Shown: positions 43,915 through 45,967 of the stretch, piece by piece
Layout of the letters: every line of letters begins with the position of its first letter
Position numbering within the stretch: the stretch's first letter is position 1
Virus record (IMG/VR): IMGVR_UViG_3300044912_000023
Location: 1-45,967 of that record
From: a virus
Direction: 5' to 3' (one strand)
Length of the DNA stretch: 45,967 bases
The notes under the pieces: model-generated
What the model was told of the DNA's origin: nothing
What the model saw: the letters and a program-made list of their open reading frames with translations, nothing else
Databases searched by the model: none
Made by a program: the position numbers and the translations under genes

Positions 43915-44208
43915 TTATACCCCTACGGCACCTGCCATGTCAGGTTGTTGAACTACCCAGTTATAAGATTTCTCAAGAAACGCTGTACCGTTTTGGGCTT
44001 CAATTTCTAATAATGGTACATGATAACGTCTAAAATCGACATCACGAGTATCTTCATTAAGCGGACGTGAAGCATATCCCACAACATCAATCATAACTGA
44101 GAATGTCGCACCGCGTTCACGACCAATGGATGATGTAACAATACGGAAGTAAGCACCTGAAAAAGGAACTCCGTAATTGCTTGTTTGTAAATCTAATTGA
44201 ATTGCCAT
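43915..44208 (-). CDS. 97-residue small structural-region protein
   Basis: ATG at 44208 with a strong AAAGGAAA site. The sequence (LQTSNYGVPFSGAYFRIV, then VDFRRYHVPLLEIEAQNGTAFLEKSYNWV) is beta-rich and soluble. Similar small proteins often sit between fibre genes of tailed phages, perhaps as a fibre or baseplate accessory. No function is known to me. Confidence 0.65.
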   Translation of the reverse strand: MAIQLDLQTSNYGVPFSGAYFRIVTSSIGRERGATFSVMIDVVGYASRPLNEDTRDVDFRRYHVPLLEIEAQNGTAFLEKSYNWVVQQPDMAGAVGV

Positions 44209-44224
44209 TTTGTTTCCTTTTAAA

Positions 44225-45967
44225 TTAGTAACCTATTACTTCCGCTGTGTCAACCACTGCTACCCATTTTGTTCCTACTGCAGCTCCTGTAACTGTTACG
44301 GCTAATGCACCATTTGTTGTATCTGCTGTAACATTACATTCCCAAGAGGGTGTTGTCTTAGCTAAAGTAGTCTTAGCTGCACTAAGTAGCTGTGTACCTG
44401 AAGCTGCGCCTGTTCGTAATATTACACCTTCAAATTTCCATCCAGCGGCTTCTCCAACAGTTCTAACCGCAGTAACTAAAATAGAAAACGTAAATACACC
44501 TTGATTCGGTAATACAACTTGATTTGTTGCTCCGGCCACCGCCCCATCTGATGTTATTACAGTTGGTGTGGTATTGTCAGTTGCTCCTCGAAGTACCATT
44601 TTACCAGATTGTGCGTCACCATTTGCTGCAAGTTGCCCAGAAGCATATGCGTACTTACCATACTGATTTGTTTGTGAATAGTATCCAATGGCGAATGTTT
44701 TATCTGCAACGGCATTATTGCTAGTACCAATTGACACACCTCCATTAGATGTAGTACAACTAGTTCCAATAGCTATACCATTTGAACCATTATTAAGTGC
44801 AGCATTACCTATTGATATTGAATTAAAACCATTGGTTGCGGCATTTTTACCTATCGCAATAGAATTATTAGCTTTTGCCCCATACGAACTCGTATTATTC
44901 GCAATAGCAGCAGCAAAGCTATCTGTGCCAGAAGCATAAGAGCCACCTAGTGCCATTGCGCCAGAGCCAGTTGAAGCTGTAGCTTTTGTACCGCTCGAAT
45001 TGTACCCAATTGCAACAGAATAATTTGATGATGCTAATCCGCAGAATGCAATAGAATATGAACCTGACGCTGTTGCGTACGACCCAGCGTACGAACCTGC
45101 ACCAGTAGCATTTGCTGCTTTACCTATCGCAAAACCCCCGTCACCTGTCGCAACTGTATTGTTACCTATCGCTACAGAATCATTATTATTTGCTTTAGCA
45201 AGGTATCCCATAGCGATACTTTGCAAACCTTGCGCACCATACGTATTCGTATTACCAGCAACACCAGCAGCGAAACTATTAGTCCCGGATGCATAAGAAC
45301 CACCTAGTGACATTGCTCCTGCGCCTGTTTGAGCATATGAGCCATTACCCCCTGAATTTACTCCGATTGCAGTTGAATACCCTGAATTAGCGTTTGTTTG
45401 AAAGCCAATAGCCATTGATTGACTACCAGAAGCGGATGAGCCATATGACAATGCAACAGCCATACCACCAGACGCAGTAGCATTTCCACCAATTGCAACA
45501 GCATGCCCACCAGTAACAATAGGGCGGTTTAATGTTTTATCATAATTTTCGGCATATAACCGCATTGGTTTCTTATTATCTATTTCCCAATTTGTTCCAT
45601 CACAAACAATATCAAGACCTTCACCACGTCTTAATATAAGCGTGCTTATACCATCAATCGTTTCAGTTAAATTTGGGTCAATCGTAATTGCATCCGTTGC
45701 AATATTGGAAGTATTCCAAATAGTACAAGTAAACCCTGCACCTAATGTAGCCGCAGCAGTTAAACTAATAGTAAACGTACCACTAGTACAATTGATTATT
45801 TTCCCTAAGTCCCCAGCTATAACTGTATAAGCAGCTGTTTTATTTGCAATTGTTTTAGTGGCACTTGCTCCACCACTAATAACTAAATCACCAGAACCTA
45901 GTAATGTAGTGCCATTGACAGTTTTAATATTAGTTGCAGATACTAGAGCAGCTTGCTTAGAGTTAAA
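44225..45967 (-). CDS. Tail fibre with YadA-like head repeats, 5' end cut by window edge
   Basis: The frame is open from the right edge to the stop at 44225 (580 residues visible). An ATG at 45565 is internal: the upstream frame continues with fibre-like sequence (KTVNGTTLLGSGDLVISGG) to the edge. Residues visible after that are about a dozen SIAIG/AVAIG-type 14-residue repeats of the trimeric autotransporter (YadA) head type, as in AIGNNTVATGDGGFAIGKAA. The C-terminal 120 residues form a separate beta domain. The repeats build a left-handed trimeric beta-roll, so the product is a trimeric fibre. Confidence 0.82.
   Translation of the reverse strand, partial: FNSKQAALVSATNIKTVNGTTLLGSGDLVISGGASATKTIANKTAAYTVIAGDLGKIINCTSGTFTISLTAAATLGAGFTCTIWNTSNIATDAITIDPNLTETIDGISTLILRRGEGLDIVCDGTNWEIDNKKPMRLYAENYDKTLNRPIVTGGHAVAIGGNATASGGMAVALSYGSSASGSQSMAIGFQTNANSGYSTAIGVNSGGNGSYAQTGAGAMSLGGSYASGTNSFAAGVAGNTNTYGAQGLQSIAMGYLAKANNNDSVAIGNNTVATGDGGFAIGKAANATGAGSYAGSYATASGSYSIAFCGLASSNYSVAIGYNSSGTKATASTGSGAMALGGSYASGTDSFAAAIANNTSSYGAKANNSIAIGKNAATNGFNSISIGNAALNNGSNGIAIGTSCTTSNGGVSIGTSNNAVADKTFAIGYYSQTNQYGKYAYASGQLAANGDAQSGKMVLRGATDNTTPTVITSDGAVAGATNQVVLPNQGVFTFSILVTAVRTVGEAAGWKFEGVILRTGAASGTQLLSAAKTTLAKTTPSWECNVTADTTNGALAVTVTGAAVGTKWVAVVDTAEVIGY

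Noticed and set aside
45566-45967. Reading the YadA-like gene as starting at the ATG at 45565
   Set aside because: The same frame stays open to the window edge and encodes typical fibre sequence, so 45565 is an internal Met.
1-45967. CRISPR arrays, tRNA or rRNA genes, insertion sequences
   Set aside because: No regularly spaced direct repeats, cloverleaf with the conserved TTCGA-type loop, or transposase-like protein was seen on either strand.

Overview
The window is a stretch of the structural and lysis region of a tailed double-stranded DNA phage (or prophage) with a long, probably non-contractile tail. Every gene I can support lies on the minus strand, so the biological order runs from position 45967 down to 1. 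Start and stop codons mostly abut or overlap (TAATG, ATGA), as in a tightly packed late operon. The DNA is AT-rich with two short GC-rich islands. A glycoside-hydrolase-24 lysozyme, a transglycosylase domain inside the tape measure and a lambda-type tail assembly chaperone frameshift suggest a Gram-negative host. I cannot name the host from the sequence. No integrase, terminase, tRNA, IS element or CRISPR array is visible.

Layout in transcription order: (1) 45967-42789, fibre genes: a YadA-head-like fibre cut by the window edge, a 97-residue protein, a carbohydrate-binding-type fibre and a 58-residue GTG-start protein. (2) 42788-41802, a gap with two hairpins, two micro-proteins (35 and 55 residues), the endolysin and a 65-residue protein. 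(3) 41800-35259, the portal and then a 1644-residue fusion of a MuF head protein with a T7/N4-class single-subunit RNA polymerase. (4) 35256-34534, an N4 gp49-like protein, a 44-residue zinc-ribbon protein and a Tad2 (DUF2829) anti-Thoeris homologue. (5) 34533-34308, an AT-rich non-coding region full of inverted and direct repeats. (6) 34307-31150, scaffold, major capsid, adaptor, head closure and tail terminator. (7) 31147-28670, two paralogous tail tube proteins, a terminator, the G/GT chaperones with a GGGAAAG slippery site, and an HK97-gp10-like protein. (8) A second terminator, then a 4330-residue tape measure, two tail-tip proteins, a 3098-residue J-like tail hub, a 1268-residue S74-processed fibre and a further adhesin cut by the left edge.

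The main find is the MuF-RNA polymerase fusion. The T7-family catalytic residues can be placed with the correct local spacing (Asp1110, Lys1176, Tyr1184, His1540, Asp1541). The gene sits where a packaged minor head protein normally sits. The simplest reading is a virion-encapsidated RNA polymerase, attached to the capsid through MuF and ejected with the genome to transcribe early genes. This would be analogous to the N4 virion polymerase but built on a different chassis and in a long-tailed phage. Short-loop hairpins and an 18-base direct repeat in the only sizeable gaps are candidate recognition sites, but that link is speculative.

By the usual tape-measure rule (about 1.5 angstrom per residue), a 4330-residue tape measure predicts a tail of roughly 650 nm, unusually long. 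Terminators after the tube genes and just before the tape measure would allow high tube expression and lower expression of the giant distal genes.
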